Assembly: GCA_903872185.1 (NCBI GenBank)
Contig: CAIQJL010000331.1
Span: 1 to 44,175, forward strand
DNA: 44,175 bases
Reading direction: 5' to 3'
Origin: an uncultured Bacteroidota bacterium
GTDB lineage: Bacteria > Bacteroidota > Bacteroidia > Bacteroidales > GWA2-32-17
This document shows, piece by piece, positions 26,949 through 37,750 of the stretch; the first letter of the stretch is position 1; each line of letters begins with the position of its first letter. The translations under genes and the position numbers were made by a program. The notes beneath the pieces are model-generated. The model was not told where the DNA came from, did no database searches, and worked only from the letters and a program-made list of their open reading frames with translations.

Positions 26949-28238
26949 TTACAAAACCTCTGCAACAACAAATGTACTTCCACCTATAAACACAACATCA
27001 TCAGGGCTTGCAGAGCTTTTTGCTTTTGAGAAAGCATCCTTAACCGAAGAAAAACTTTCGCCTTTTAAACCAAAAACAGTTGCAGCCTTTTTAAGTTCTT
27101 CAGCTTTTAAAGCTCTCGGTGAATCTGCATTTGTAAAATAATAAATCGCCTCTTTTGGCAATAATTTTAAAATTTCATTCACCTCTTTATCGGCAACCAT
27201 ACCAAATACTATATATAATTTATCTTTTTTAATTTTCTTAAGCTGAGAAACAATTTGTTTTATTCCACCTTCATTATGTCCGGTATCACAAATTATCATG
27301 GGCTTATGCGATAAAATCTGCCACCGTCCTTTTAATCCAGTTGTATTAATTACATTTTTTATTCCTCTGTAAATATTTGAATCTGCTATTTGCAATCCTT
27401 TTTCTTTCAATTTTTCAATTGATGCAAGAACTGTTGCAACATTTTTTTTCTGATAATTTCCTAATAAAGGAGTTTTTAAACCCTCTAAAAATGGCTTTTT
27501 ATTTTTTTCTACTCTAAACATTTGCAAATCATCAACTGTTTGAATAGAATCATTAACAAAATAAATTTTATCTGCATATGTAAGTTCTGCATTCAGCTCA
27601 TCAGCTTTATCTTCAAAAACCAGATTAATCTCATTTTGATACTCACCTATTACAACTGGAACATTTTGTTTTATTATCCCAGCCTTTTCTGTTGCAATTT
27701 TCTCCAAACTATCACCAAGTAAATCAGCATGGTCCCAGCTAATATTTGTAATTACTGAAAGGATTGGTTTAATAATATTTGTAGAATCCAACCTACCTCC
27801 TAGCCCAGTTTCAATAACAGCATATTCAACTTCGTGTTCACGAAAATGATCAAATGCCATTAAAGTAGTTAACTCAAAAAATGATGGTTGTATTTTTTCA
27901 ATAAAACTTTTATTCTTTGTTACAAACTCTGCTACCTCATCTTCAGAAATCATTAAACCATTAACTTTAATTCTCTCTCTGAAATCTTTTATGTGTGGTG
28001 ATGTAAATAATCCTGTTCTATAACCAGAATCCTGCAAAACAGCAGCAAGCATGTGTGAAACTGAGCCCTTACCATTTGTACCGGCAACATGAATTGATTT
28101 AAAACTTTTATCTGGATGTTTTAAATGTTTGTCTAAATCTAAAGTATTATTCAAATCAGCTTTATATGCCTTTTTACCAACCAAATGAAACATTGGTATA
28201 GTTGAGTAAATGAATGCTATAGCTTTTGAATAATTCAT
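26949..28238 (-). CDS. folC: Bifunctional folylpolyglutamate/dihydrofolate synthase
   Basis: HVAGTNGKGSVSHMLAAVLQDSGYRTGLFTSPHIKDFRERIKVNG...VIETGLGGRLDSTNII...NISWDHADLLGDSLEKIATEKAGIIK...KGRWQ...CDTGHNEGG. Confidence 0.95.
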   Translation of the reverse strand: MNYSKAIAFIYSTIPMFHLVGKKAYKADLNNTLDLDKHLKHPDKSFKSIHVAGTNGKGSVSHMLAAVLQDSGYRTGLFTSPHIKDFRERIKVNGLMISEDEVAEFVTKNKSFIEKIQPSFFELTTLMAFDHFREHEVEYAVIETGLGGRLDSTNIIKPILSVITNISWDHADLLGDSLEKIATEKAGIIKQNVPVVIGEYQNEINLVFEDKADELNAELTYADKIYFVNDSIQTVDDLQMFRVEKNKKPFLEGLKTPLLGNYQKKNVATVLASIEKLKEKGLQIADSNIYRGIKNVINTTGLKGRWQILSHKPMIICDTGHNEGGIKQIVSQLKKIKKDKLYIVFGMVADKEVNEILKLLPKEAIYYFTNADSPRALKAEELKKAATVFGLKGESFSSVKDAFSKAKSSASPDDVVFIGGSTFVVAEVL

Positions 28239-28384
28239 AAATATTGTTTAGTAAAATTAGCTTTTTCATTGATTAATAATAAATCTATAATATTTTCTTT
28301 CTCTTTTAGAATCATCATTTAGTTTATCTGCTGATGTTAATTACACTGTTAATAAAGAAATTCCCACATTTCGTAACGAAAAAC

Positions 28385-28392
28385 TATCTTTG
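28385..28392 (+). promoter_or_regulatory. Putative -7 box (TATCTTTG) upstream of parE
   Basis: Matches TAnnTTTG; no TTG at the expected -33 position. Confidence 0.45.
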
Positions 28393-28407
28393 CAAAAAAA
28401 GCAAGTA

Positions 28408-30246
28408 ATGGTTAATAATTATACCGAAGATAGCATTCAAACCCTGGACTGGAAGGAGCACATTCGCAAAAGACCTGGAATGTACATTGGAAAGCTTGGC
28501 GATGGCTCTTCTTACGATGATGGTATTTATGTGCTAATTAAGGAAGTAATCGATAACTCTATTGATGAGTTTGCAATGGGAAATGGTAGATCCATTGAAC
28601 TTTCTATTAAAGAAAGCGAAGTAAGAATTAGAGATTATGGTCGCGGAATACCAATGGGTAAACTTATTGATGTTGTTTCTAAAATGAATACCGGAGCTAA
28701 ATATGATTCAAAAGTTTTTAAAAAATCTGTTGGATTAAACGGAGTTGGTATTAAGGCAGTAAATGCATTATCGCAATCTTTTGTAATAAAATCTTTTCGC
28801 GATGGCGCTGGTAAAATCTGTTCTTTTGAACAAGGCAATCTTCTTAAAGATCAAAATGTAAAAAACTCAACAGAGTCCAATGGTGTCGAAATAATTTTCA
28901 CACCTGACGAAGAACTTTTTGGAAACTTCCATTTCATTTCTGACTATATAGAAAGCATGGTTAAAAACTATGTGTTTCTAAACAGTGGGCTTTCTTTAAA
29001 TTATAACGGAACAAAATTTATTTCAAAAAATGGATTACTCGATTTGCTGAACGAAAACATGAACAGCGAAGGTCTTTATCCTATAATTCATTTAAAAGCG
29101 GAAGACATTGAACTTGCTTTAACACATGACGAAGGTTACAATGACGTATATTACTCATTTGTAAACGGTCAGCACACAACACAGGGTGGAACCCACTTAC
29201 TTGCCTTTCGTGAAGCAATTGTAAAAACTGTTCGCGAATTTTACAAAAAAGATTTTGATGCCGCAGATATTAGAACTTCCCTTATTGCAGCAGTTGCAAT
29301 AAAAGTTGAGGAACCTGTTTTTGAATCTCAAACAAAAACTAAATTGGGTTCAAAAGATATGGGTCCAAACGGACCAACAGTTCGTAATTTTATCATAGAT
29401 TTTATTAAAGAAGCTCTGGACAACTTCTTGCACAAAAACCCAAGCACAGCCGAGATTCTTCTTAAAAAGATTCTTGAATCAGAAAAAGAACGTAAAGCAA
29501 TTTCAGGAATTCAGAAAAAAGCAAGAGAATCTGCTAAAAAAGCCAGCTTGCATAATAAAAAACTTCGCGATTGCAGAGTACATTATAACACTAATCACGA
29601 AAGAAAACTTGAGTCAACACTTTTTATTACTGAGGGAGATTCAGCAAGTGGTTCAATAACCAAATCACGAGACGTGAACACACAAGCTGTTTTTAGTTTA
29701 AAAGGAAAGCCCGAAAATACTTTTTCTAAAGCTAAAAAAATAGTTTACGAAAACGAAGAGTTTAATCTTTTACAAGCTGCATTAAATATAGAAGAAGGCA
29801 TTGACGAGCTAAGATATAACAACGTAGTAATAGCTACCGATGCCGATGTTGACGGAATGCACATCAGACTATTGTTACTAACATTTTTACTTCAGTTTTT
29901 CCCTGACATTATTAAACACGGACATGTTTATATTTTACAAACTCCGTTATTTCGAGTTAGAAATAAATTAAAAACATTCTATTGTTATAGTGAGCCAGAA
30001 AGAGCTGCAGCAATTAAAAAGACAGGTGCAAATCCAGAAATAACCAGGTTTAAGGGATTGGGTGAAATTTCTCCAGATGAGTTCAAACACTTTATTGGAA
30101 AAGATATTCGACTTGATCCTGTTCGTTTAAGCAAAGAAGATCATTTGTCATCTATGCTTTCATATTACATGGGTAACAACACACCAGAACGACAAGATTT
30201 TATTATTGATAATCTTAAAGTAGAAGCTGATTTTGTAGAAGAATAA
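28408..30246 (+). CDS. parE: DNA topoisomerase IV subunit B
   Basis: [92 protein letters not shown]. Supplied TTG start 28390; ATG 28408 more plausible. Confidence 0.93.
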   Translation: MVNNYTEDSIQTLDWKEHIRKRPGMYIGKLGDGSSYDDGIYVLIKEVIDNSIDEFAMGNGRSIELSIKESEVRIRDYGRGIPMGKLIDVVSKMNTGAKYDSKVFKKSVGLNGVGIKAVNALSQSFVIKSFRDGAGKICSFEQGNLLKDQNVKNSTESNGVEIIFTPDEELFGNFHFISDYIESMVKNYVFLNSGLSLNYNGTKFISKNGLLDLLNENMNSEGLYPIIHLKAEDIELALTHDEGYNDVYYSFVNGQHTTQGGTHLLAFREAIVKTVREFYKKDFDAADIRTSLIAAVAIKVEEPVFESQTKTKLGSKDMGPNGPTVRNFIIDFIKEALDNFLHKNPSTAEILLKKILESEKERKAISGIQKKARESAKKASLHNKKLRDCRVHYNTNHERKLESTLFITEGDSASGSITKSRDVNTQAVFSLKGKPENTFSKAKKIVYENEEFNLLQAALNIEEGIDELRYNNVVIATDADVDGMHIRLLLLTFLLQFFPDIIKHGHVYILQTPLFRVRNKLKTFYCYSEPERAAAIKKTGANPEITRFKGLGEISPDEFKHFIGKDIRLDPVRLSKEDHLSSMLSYYMGNNTPERQDFIIDNLKVEADFVEE

Positions 30247-30259
30247 TTTTCATCATAAC

Positions 30260-32947
30260 ATGAGCGAAATAGAACAAATAAACGACGACAATAACGAATT
30301 AGAAAATAATGCCGAAGAAGAAATAGCTTCCGGAAAAAAACCTCATTCATCGTCTTTGCACCCTGTTACATCTAAAACAACCCGACTTGCGGGTATGTAT
30401 AAAGATTGGTTTTTAGAATATGCATCTTATGTTATTTTAGAACGTGCTGTTCCACATTTAGACGATGGTTTAAAACCTGTTCAGCGACGTATTCTTCATT
30501 CCATGAAGCGCATGGACGATGGTCGTTATAATAAAGTTGCAAATATAATTGGTTTCACAATGCAGTTTCACCCTCATGGTGATGCTTCTATTGGTGAAGC
30601 TTTGGTACAGCTAGGACAAAAAGATTTATTGATAGACACACAAGGAAACTGGGGAAATATTTTTACGGGAGATAGCGCTGCTGCACCACGATATATTGAA
30701 GCACGACTTTCTAAATTTGCAAATGCAGTAGTTTTTAATCCTAAAACAACTGCATGGAAACTTTCGTATGATGGTCGTAACAAAGAGCCTATTACACTTC
30801 CTGTAAAATTCCCTTTATTGCTTGCTCAGGGTGTTGAAGGTATTGCAGTAGGGTTAGCTTCAAAAATTTTACCACATAATTTTATTGAACTAATTGATGC
30901 CTCAATAGCATATCTTAAAAAAGAAGATTTTGAACTTTATCCTGATTTTCATACAGGAGGAATGGCAGATGTGTCGAGGTATAATGACGGACTTAGAGGA
31001 GGTGCAGTAAAAATTCGAGCTAAAATTAAAAAAATTGACGCAAAAACTCTCCTGATTAGCGATTTACCATTTGGCTCTACTACAGAAAAGCTTATAGATA
31101 GCATTCTAAAAGCTAACGAAAAAGGTAAAATCAAAATTAAAAAGATTGACGATAACACCGCAGAAAATGTTGAAATTTTAATTTACTTAACACCAGGCAC
31201 ATCACCAGATAAAACTATAGATGCTCTATACGCTTTTACGGGTTGCGAAATTTCAATTTCTCCAAATGCTTGTATTATTTCTAAAGACAGACCTCATTTT
31301 ATTGGCGTAAAAGAAATTCTGAAAGCATGTACAGATAGGACTCTTGCAATGCTAAAAATGGAGCTTGATATTAGACTAACAGAGCTAGAAGAAGACTGGC
31401 ATTTCTCTTCACTTGAAAAGATTTTCTTTGAAAATAGGATTTATCGCATACTCGAAAAAGACACAAAAACATGGGAAGATATTATTGATGCAATAATTTT
31501 GGGCTTTAAACCATATAAAAAACTTTTAAAAAGAGCAATTACTGATGAAGATGTAACAAAACTTACAGAAAAACCCGTTCGCAAAATTTCAAAATTCGAT
31601 ATAAAGAAAGCTGACGAACATATTCGTTCAGTTGAAGAAGAAATTCAGGAAGTTACAAATCATTTAAAGAATCTAGTTCTTTATACAATTAATTATTTTA
31701 AACAAATTAAGAAAAATTTTGGCGAAGGCAAAGAACGTAAAACCGAATTAAGAAATTTCGAAAATATTCAGGCAACAAAAGTTGTAGTTGCAAATGAAAA
31801 ACTATATGTAAACCGCGAAGAAGGTTTCTTTGGCACAGGATTAAAGAAAGACGAATATGTTTGCGATTGTTCCGACATCGACGATATAATTGTATTTATG
31901 CGAAATGGAACATATCAAATCTCAAAAGCTACGGATAAAGCTTTTGCAGGTAAGGATATTATTCATATTGCTGTATATCTAAAGGGCGACGAAAGAACAA
32001 TATACAATGTAATATATAAAGATGGTAAAAACGGACCATCATTTATGAAGCGTTTTGCGGTAACAGGTGTTACAAGAGATAAAATTTACGATATAACAAA
32101 GGGTACTGAAAACAGTAAAATAATGTGGTTTACTGCTAATAGGAATGGTGAAGCAGAAGTTGTAAAAGTATTTTTAAAACCAAAGCCTAAATTAAAAAAA
32201 CTGATAATCGATGTTGATTTTAGCGAATTACAGATTAAAGGTCGTAGCTCACTTGGTAACCTTGTTACTAAAAATGATATTCATAAAATTCAATTTAAAG
32301 AACAAGGAACCTCAACACTTGGTGGCATTCAGATTTACTTTGATGATGTAGTAAAAAGATTAAATACCGGTGCTCATGGTAAATTGTTAGGAGAATTTAC
32401 TGGTAACGATAAAATTATAACAATTAACAATATACATGGTACTTATAAAATATATTCATACGATTTAGAAAATCATTTTGAAGAAGATTTGGTGTTTATA
32501 GAAAAATATAATCCTAACAAAGTATTTACTGCCGTTATTTATGATGGCGAACAACAATTCTTTTATTTAAAACGTTTTCAGGCCGAAGAAACTGAAAAGT
32601 TTGCATCACTTATAGGAGATCATCCCGAATCACGATTTGTAACATTTAACTCACATAAATATCCTTATCTCGAAATAAAATATGGAGGTAGACATAAAAA
32701 TCGACCACCAGAACAAATTGTTGTTGAAGAATTTATTGGAGTAAAAGGATATAAAGCAAGAGGTAAACGTATTTCGACATTTGAAATTGCTGATTTTCAA
32801 TGGCTAAAACCATTAAAAGAGGAAGAACCTGAACCAGAAATTATTCCGAATAGTTCTCCTAATGATGCAAATAATATTTCACATGAAGATTTGAATGTAG
32901 ATAATCAGGACCCTGCTAATCCAAAGCAAATGACTTTAAATTTATAA
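30260..32947 (+). CDS. parC: DNA topoisomerase IV subunit A
   Basis: YASYVILERAVPHLDDGLKPVQRRILHSM, FHPHGDASIGEALVQL, GNWGNIFTGDSAAAPRYIEARL; directly follows parE. Confidence 0.93.
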   Translation: MSEIEQINDDNNELENNAEEEIASGKKPHSSSLHPVTSKTTRLAGMYKDWFLEYASYVILERAVPHLDDGLKPVQRRILHSMKRMDDGRYNKVANIIGFTMQFHPHGDASIGEALVQLGQKDLLIDTQGNWGNIFTGDSAAAPRYIEARLSKFANAVVFNPKTTAWKLSYDGRNKEPITLPVKFPLLLAQGVEGIAVGLASKILPHNFIELIDASIAYLKKEDFELYPDFHTGGMADVSRYNDGLRGGAVKIRAKIKKIDAKTLLISDLPFGSTTEKLIDSILKANEKGKIKIKKIDDNTAENVEILIYLTPGTSPDKTIDALYAFTGCEISISPNACIISKDRPHFIGVKEILKACTDRTLAMLKMELDIRLTELEEDWHFSSLEKIFFENRIYRILEKDTKTWEDIIDAIILGFKPYKKLLKRAITDEDVTKLTEKPVRKISKFDIKKADEHIRSVEEEIQEVTNHLKNLVLYTINYFKQIKKNFGEGKERKTELRNFENIQATKVVVANEKLYVNREEGFFGTGLKKDEYVCDCSDIDDIIVFMRNGTYQISKATDKAFAGKDIIHIAVYLKGDERTIYNVIYKDGKNGPSFMKRFAVTGVTRDKIYDITKGTENSKIMWFTANRNGEAEVVKVFLKPKPKLKKLIIDVDFSELQIKGRSSLGNLVTKNDIHKIQFKEQGTSTLGGIQIYFDDVVKRLNTGAHGKLLGEFTGNDKIITINNIHGTYKIYSYDLENHFEEDLVFIEKYNPNKVFTAVIYDGEQQFFYLKRFQAEETEKFASLIGDHPESRFVTFNSHKYPYLEIKYGGRHKNRPPEQIVVEEFIGVKGYKARGKRISTFEIADFQWLKPLKEEEPEPEIIPNSSPNDANNISHEDLNVDNQDPANPKQMTLNL

Positions 32948-32955
32948 CAAAACCC

Positions 32956-33477
32956 ATGATAATTTACCTTGTTGGTTTTATGGGCAGTGGTAAAAGCACT
33001 TTGGGAAGACATCTTGCAAAGTATTTAAATTATAAGTTTATTGATTTAGATGCTGTATTTGTGTCAAAAGAAAAAATTAAAATTCACGATTTTTTTGAAA
33101 AATATGGCGAAAGTGCATTTCGAAAAACAGAATATGAATTGTTACGCCAAATAGACTTAAGTAATAATCTAATTGTAGCTACAGGTGGTGGCACTCCTTG
33201 TTTTAGCGACAATATGGATTATATGCGAAACACTGGAATAACTGTTTTTCTCCAACTCGAAGCTTCTTTACTTTGTAAAAGACTAATAAATTCTCATACC
33301 ATCCGTCCAATGGTAATTGGAAAAACAAAAGAAGAACTTGAATTATGGGCAGAAGAAATGGTTTTAAAAAGAGCTGAATATTACAAGAAAGCTCACATAA
33401 TTATCGATGCCAGAAATCTTTCTACCGCCCTTCTGGCAAATGTGTTAAATCCGTACATTTCAAATTCTATTTCTTAA
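32956..33477 (+). CDS. aroK: Shikimate kinase
   Basis: IYLVGFMGSGKSTLGRHLAKYLNYKFIDLDAVF...GESAFRKTEYELL...IVATGGGTPCF. Confidence 0.95.
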   Translation: MIIYLVGFMGSGKSTLGRHLAKYLNYKFIDLDAVFVSKEKIKIHDFFEKYGESAFRKTEYELLRQIDLSNNLIVATGGGTPCFSDNMDYMRNTGITVFLQLEASLLCKRLINSHTIRPMVIGKTKEELELWAEEMVLKRAEYYKKAHIIIDARNLSTALLANVLNPYISNSIS

Positions 33478-35740
33478 GACTCTGTTTAATTACTTTAAAC
33501 AATATTTCTCTACTTAGTGGTTTTGTTACAAAATCATTAAACCCACAAGCTTTTGCATGCTCACGAGTTTCTATTTGTGCATCTGCAGTTTGTGCAATAA
33601 CAGGCAAATTGGGTCTTATTTTTCTTATTTCTTCGGTAACTTTACAACCCGAAATTTCCGGAAGATGCAAATCCATTAAAACAAGATCGATGTTTGCATT
33701 TTGTTTTATAATATTCATAGCCTCTCTCCCATCAGAAGCATGAATAACTTTTGCTAAATTTTTTTCAAGTATCGTTCTTATATAAAAATAACTCGCTTCA
33801 TCATCTTCAACAACTAAAAAAGTAAGACCGTTAAAATTCTCGGAGATATAACTTTTAACCCTTTCATTTTCTATTTTAAAATCTTCATTTTTAAGAGGCT
33901 TATAAGGTAAAGTAAAATAGAATACAGATCCGTTTTTAGGCTCTGACTCTACCCATATAGAACCACCCATTAACTCTGTAATTGCTTTTGTGATTGCTAA
34001 ACCTAACCCAGTTCCTCCATAATTTCTCGCAGTTCCTTCATCTGCCTGTTTAAAACGCTCAAAAATTAAATTTAAACTACTTTTCTGTATTCCAATTCCA
34101 CTGTCTTTAACAAAAAATTCTAATTCTTTATTTTTTACCACATAGCCAAATTCAATTTTACCTTTATGGGTAAATTTTAAAGCATTTGATAATAAATTCA
34201 CCAAAATCTGTTTTAGCCTTCCTTCATCAATTAAAATAAAAAGATCTAAATCATTAGGTGGTATATTTAATATTATTTCAAGGTCTTTTTTCCCTTTTTC
34301 GTTTTTATCTTTTTCGATCCAGTTTTGCAGATAACGAATAGTTTGATTTAAATTACAAGCATATTCAGAAACACGTAATTGTCCCGCTTCTATTTTTGAA
34401 ATATCTATAATATCGTTAATTAAATCTAGCAAACTACGGCTATTAGAAGTAACCATATCAATGTATTCACTTCTTGTTTCCATAGAAATATCCTGATCTC
34501 TTAACAAATCAGAGAATCCTATAATAACGTTCAATGGAGTTCGTACTTCATGACTCATATTTGCTAAAAACGCAGACTTTAACCTATCACTTCCCTCGGC
34601 TTTTTCCTTAGCATTTTTTAATTCATTTTCATAAATCTGACGTTCGGATATATCAAATGCAATTGATAAAATATTTTGTTTCCCATTAATAGTAATAAGC
34701 TCTCCTGAAAAAGAACAACCTCCAACTCCAGATTTTCTTAAATATTTAATTACATAATTTTTTATTGATCCATTTAATTGAGTGTTTTTTAAGATATTCT
34801 CATAATCAGATGCTGATTCAAAAAATGGAATTGATAAAATATAATGTCCGATTATTTTACTTTTCTTAAGCCCGGTTATTTCTTCAAAACTTTCATTTAC
34901 GTCAATAACAAGACCTTTTAAATCCATTATAAACATAGGTACAGGTGTACGATTAAATGAGGTTGAGAATTTTTCTTCGGATTGACGTAATATATCTTCA
35001 GAATTTTTTCTTCTTTGAATTTCGGCTTCTATAACTTTTGTACGTTGTTCTACTTTTGCTTCAAGATCTGTAGAATATCTTCTATAGCTTTTTATTAACA
35101 CAAAAATAAATGGAAGAACAATTAAAAGTAAGAATAATGCTTTAACAAGAGTCATCGGTATTGCTGCCATTAACCGATCTTTAATAAAACTAATTTCCAT
35201 ATCTGCACAAAGCACATATTTTCTTCCATTTCTACTAATTTTAGGAATTAAAACTGTTTTTAAGGTTCCCCAGCGATCAGTATACTCACAAAAAGAAATA
35301 ACACTTTTATTAAATGATTGATAAAAAGAAGAATCGGCTTCAGAATATTCCATCCAATAAGTCGTTAAATTTTCTCCTGTTAATAATTCTTCAGAAGTAG
35401 CATTAGATGATACAAAATATAATTTTCCATTATTCTCAATGATACTGTACAAATATTTAACTCCAAGATTATCGTTTTGCTTACTTAACAAACTCATTAT
35501 CTCGTAATATTCAACTTTTGAAATTGAATCAGGACCAATAGCTCTATCGTGATAATCAACAGGCAATAAATACTCTATGCTTCTTGCAGCTTCAGTTAAT
35601 TTTAAATCAACTTGTGCAACAATTTCATTTTTTTGATGATTATAATTCCAAAATGAATATAATGTTACACCAACAAAATAAATTAATATTGATGTTACTA
35701 TTAGTCCAAATTGTGTTATTTTCTTTAATCTTTTAAACAT
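33467..35740 (-). CDS. Hybrid sensor histidine kinase/response regulator with PAS domain
   Basis: Two TM segments flanking an extracytoplasmic region; PAS; FLANMSHEVRTPLNVIIGFSDLL HisKA; GGTGLGLAITKAITELMGGSIWVES HATPase; LVVEDDEASYFYI...DLVLMDLHLPEISG...VTKPLSREIL receiver. Confidence 0.95.
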   Translation of the reverse strand: MFKRLKKITQFGLIVTSILIYFVGVTLYSFWNYNHQKNEIVAQVDLKLTEAARSIEYLLPVDYHDRAIGPDSISKVEYYEIMSLLSKQNDNLGVKYLYSIIENNGKLYFVSSNATSEELLTGENLTTYWMEYSEADSSFYQSFNKSVISFCEYTDRWGTLKTVLIPKISRNGRKYVLCADMEISFIKDRLMAAIPMTLVKALFLLLIVLPFIFVLIKSYRRYSTDLEAKVEQRTKVIEAEIQRRKNSEDILRQSEEKFSTSFNRTPVPMFIMDLKGLVIDVNESFEEITGLKKSKIIGHYILSIPFFESASDYENILKNTQLNGSIKNYVIKYLRKSGVGGCSFSGELITINGKQNILSIAFDISERQIYENELKNAKEKAEGSDRLKSAFLANMSHEVRTPLNVIIGFSDLLRDQDISMETRSEYIDMVTSNSRSLLDLINDIIDISKIEAGQLRVSEYACNLNQTIRYLQNWIEKDKNEKGKKDLEIILNIPPNDLDLFILIDEGRLKQILVNLLSNALKFTHKGKIEFGYVVKNKELEFFVKDSGIGIQKSSLNLIFERFKQADEGTARNYGGTGLGLAITKAITELMGGSIWVESEPKNGSVFYFTLPYKPLKNEDFKIENERVKSYISENFNGLTFLVVEDDEASYFYIRTILEKNLAKVIHASDGREAMNIIKQNANIDLVLMDLHLPEISGCKVTEEIRKIRPNLPVIAQTADAQIETREHAKACGFNDFVTKPLSREILFKVIKQSLKK

Positions 35741-35746
35741 TAAAAT

Positions 35747-37633
35747 CTATTTTGCAATAATTATTTTTCTACTTCCTACTAATAGGTCCTTCTCAAAAAT
35801 TTTAACCATATAAATCCCATTAGTTAAATTTGAAACATCAATACCCTCTTCGCTTTCAACAGAGAAATAAGTTAATTCTTCTCCTATTAAATTTATTATT
35901 TTTACATTTATTTTTGAACCTTCATTTGAATAATCAATATAAATTTTCTCTGATGCGGGATTTGGAAAAACATGTATTTCATCTTCGTATTTAACTTCAT
36001 TAAGTTGATTTGTTACAGAAACTGGTAACATTATGTAAGAAGCATGTCCAATTTCATGAAATATTTTGTTAGTTGCGACTAAAGTATCTCCTGCAATATA
36101 CATTATTAATCCATTATTAAGATTTTTATCATATTTTGGATAATTTGAAGAAGAAATATCTATTCTGATTGAATGACCTATTAAAAAAGTGTACGCTGTG
36201 TTAGGAAAATCAATTATTGCTTCATAAACCTGATTTGGAACAATTGAAGAAGTATCTGCAATAGAAAACCCATTTCTAAAACGCATCCTTAAAATACCAT
36301 CAGATATTAACATCGAGCGACCATCAGGATATACATCACATAAACGAATTGTAAAATCAGTATCTTTTCTATCACTTTTAATAAAAATATGCGCAGATGG
36401 TTTACCTGAAATTTGAACTGGACTTGTTAATGCCTGTGTTGTAAAAATTGCTAAATCGTTCCTGGTTTCAACAACAGACGACTGATCATATGGACCTTGT
36501 AATAAATCTTGTCTAAGTGTTGTTCCGCCATGGGTTGGAGATGGATTTGAAGGATTGTATAAATACTGAGAATAATTATTTGCTAACGCTGGGAGAGTAT
36601 TTGATAAAACACCATTATCATTTAAATAAAAATTCTGATTAGCATTTCCAATTGGAGGCCAAACAGAAGTAGCATTCCATGTGTTTTCACCAATATTAAA
36701 ATAACGAATTGTTGGCTCAGAATCCCAACCATTAACTTGGTTTTTTAAATAAAAATCGAAAAAACGCAATGCCAACGAATCGCTCCAACCACAAGCTTCA
36801 TTAAAAGTTAATTCTCCCTGATTACAAGTGCCAACCTGCGCCTGACCAAAGCCACCATGAGCCCATGGCCCCATTAGTAATTTATGCTTATTTCTAACTG
36901 TTACAGGTGAGGATTGTTTTATTCCTGAAAATAAATTCATCATTAAATCAATATTATGATCGTACCATCCACCAATCATAAAACAAGGAACATTAATTAA
37001 TTGCGGATAAAAATTTGTGTTTTGTAAATACTGCCATGTTAAATTATAAAATGGATTTGCAAGTATACCTGCTGACATTCCATACCCTAAAGCATCAAGC
37101 TGCTGAACATACTCTGTTCTATATACGCCTCCGGGATAATACTCGCTGTATTCAAACTGAGAACCTGCAACTAAAGGAACGCAACAAGTTAAATGTGGTG
37201 GGTTTTCTTTAGCTGTTTGATATTGAATTTTTCCAAGTGCAGAAGGCCCCCAAGTACCAATTTTACCATCAGACCATGTTTGTTGGGCAATCCATTCTAC
37301 AATATCGTAACCATCTTGACCACGATTAACACTAGCAACCATGGCACTTGCACTTCCATAAAAACCTCTCCAATCAACAACAACAAAATTATATCCTGAT
37401 AAATTTAAATTAGCACCAATACCTAATGGTAAACCAAATCTGTAATAAATTCTATTATATGGAGTTTGAATTAAAATTGTTGGCTTTTGCAATCCACCTG
37501 ATACAATATAAACATCTGCAGCAAGTTTTTTACCATCTCGCATAGCAATAGAATCAATCTGAGGCGTGTAAACCTGAGAAAAAGACAATAAACAAAAACA
37601 AACAAAAAGAAAGGTAAGTATAACGGATTTCAT
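35747..37633 (-). CDS. Secreted CocE/NonD-family hydrolase with type A T9SS C-terminal sorting domain
   Basis: Signal peptide; PTILIQTPYNRIYYRFG, VVVDWRGFYGS, DGYDIVEWIAQQTWSDGKIGTWGPSALG, LLMGPWAHGGFG; C-terminal VFPNPASEKIYIDYSNEGSKINVKIINLIGEE...DVSNLTNGIYMVKIFEKDLLVGSRKIIIAK. Confidence 0.92.
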   Translation of the reverse strand: MKSVILTFLFVCFCLLSFSQVYTPQIDSIAMRDGKKLAADVYIVSGGLQKPTILIQTPYNRIYYRFGLPLGIGANLNLSGYNFVVVDWRGFYGSASAMVASVNRGQDGYDIVEWIAQQTWSDGKIGTWGPSALGKIQYQTAKENPPHLTCCVPLVAGSQFEYSEYYPGGVYRTEYVQQLDALGYGMSAGILANPFYNLTWQYLQNTNFYPQLINVPCFMIGGWYDHNIDLMMNLFSGIKQSSPVTVRNKHKLLMGPWAHGGFGQAQVGTCNQGELTFNEACGWSDSLALRFFDFYLKNQVNGWDSEPTIRYFNIGENTWNATSVWPPIGNANQNFYLNDNGVLSNTLPALANNYSQYLYNPSNPSPTHGGTTLRQDLLQGPYDQSSVVETRNDLAIFTTQALTSPVQISGKPSAHIFIKSDRKDTDFTIRLCDVYPDGRSMLISDGILRMRFRNGFSIADTSSIVPNQVYEAIIDFPNTAYTFLIGHSIRIDISSSNYPKYDKNLNNGLIMYIAGDTLVATNKIFHEIGHASYIMLPVSVTNQLNEVKYEDEIHVFPNPASEKIYIDYSNEGSKINVKIINLIGEELTYFSVESEEGIDVSNLTNGIYMVKIFEKDLLVGSRKIIIAK

Positions 37634-37750
37634 GACGAAACCTTTAAATTTTTACACTAATACTTTGTTATGTAAAATTAATAAAAAAAATGAATTTTTT
37701 ACTTTTATAAAGATCTTTCAAATAAATTTGAGAAAAAAGAGTAAAACTGC

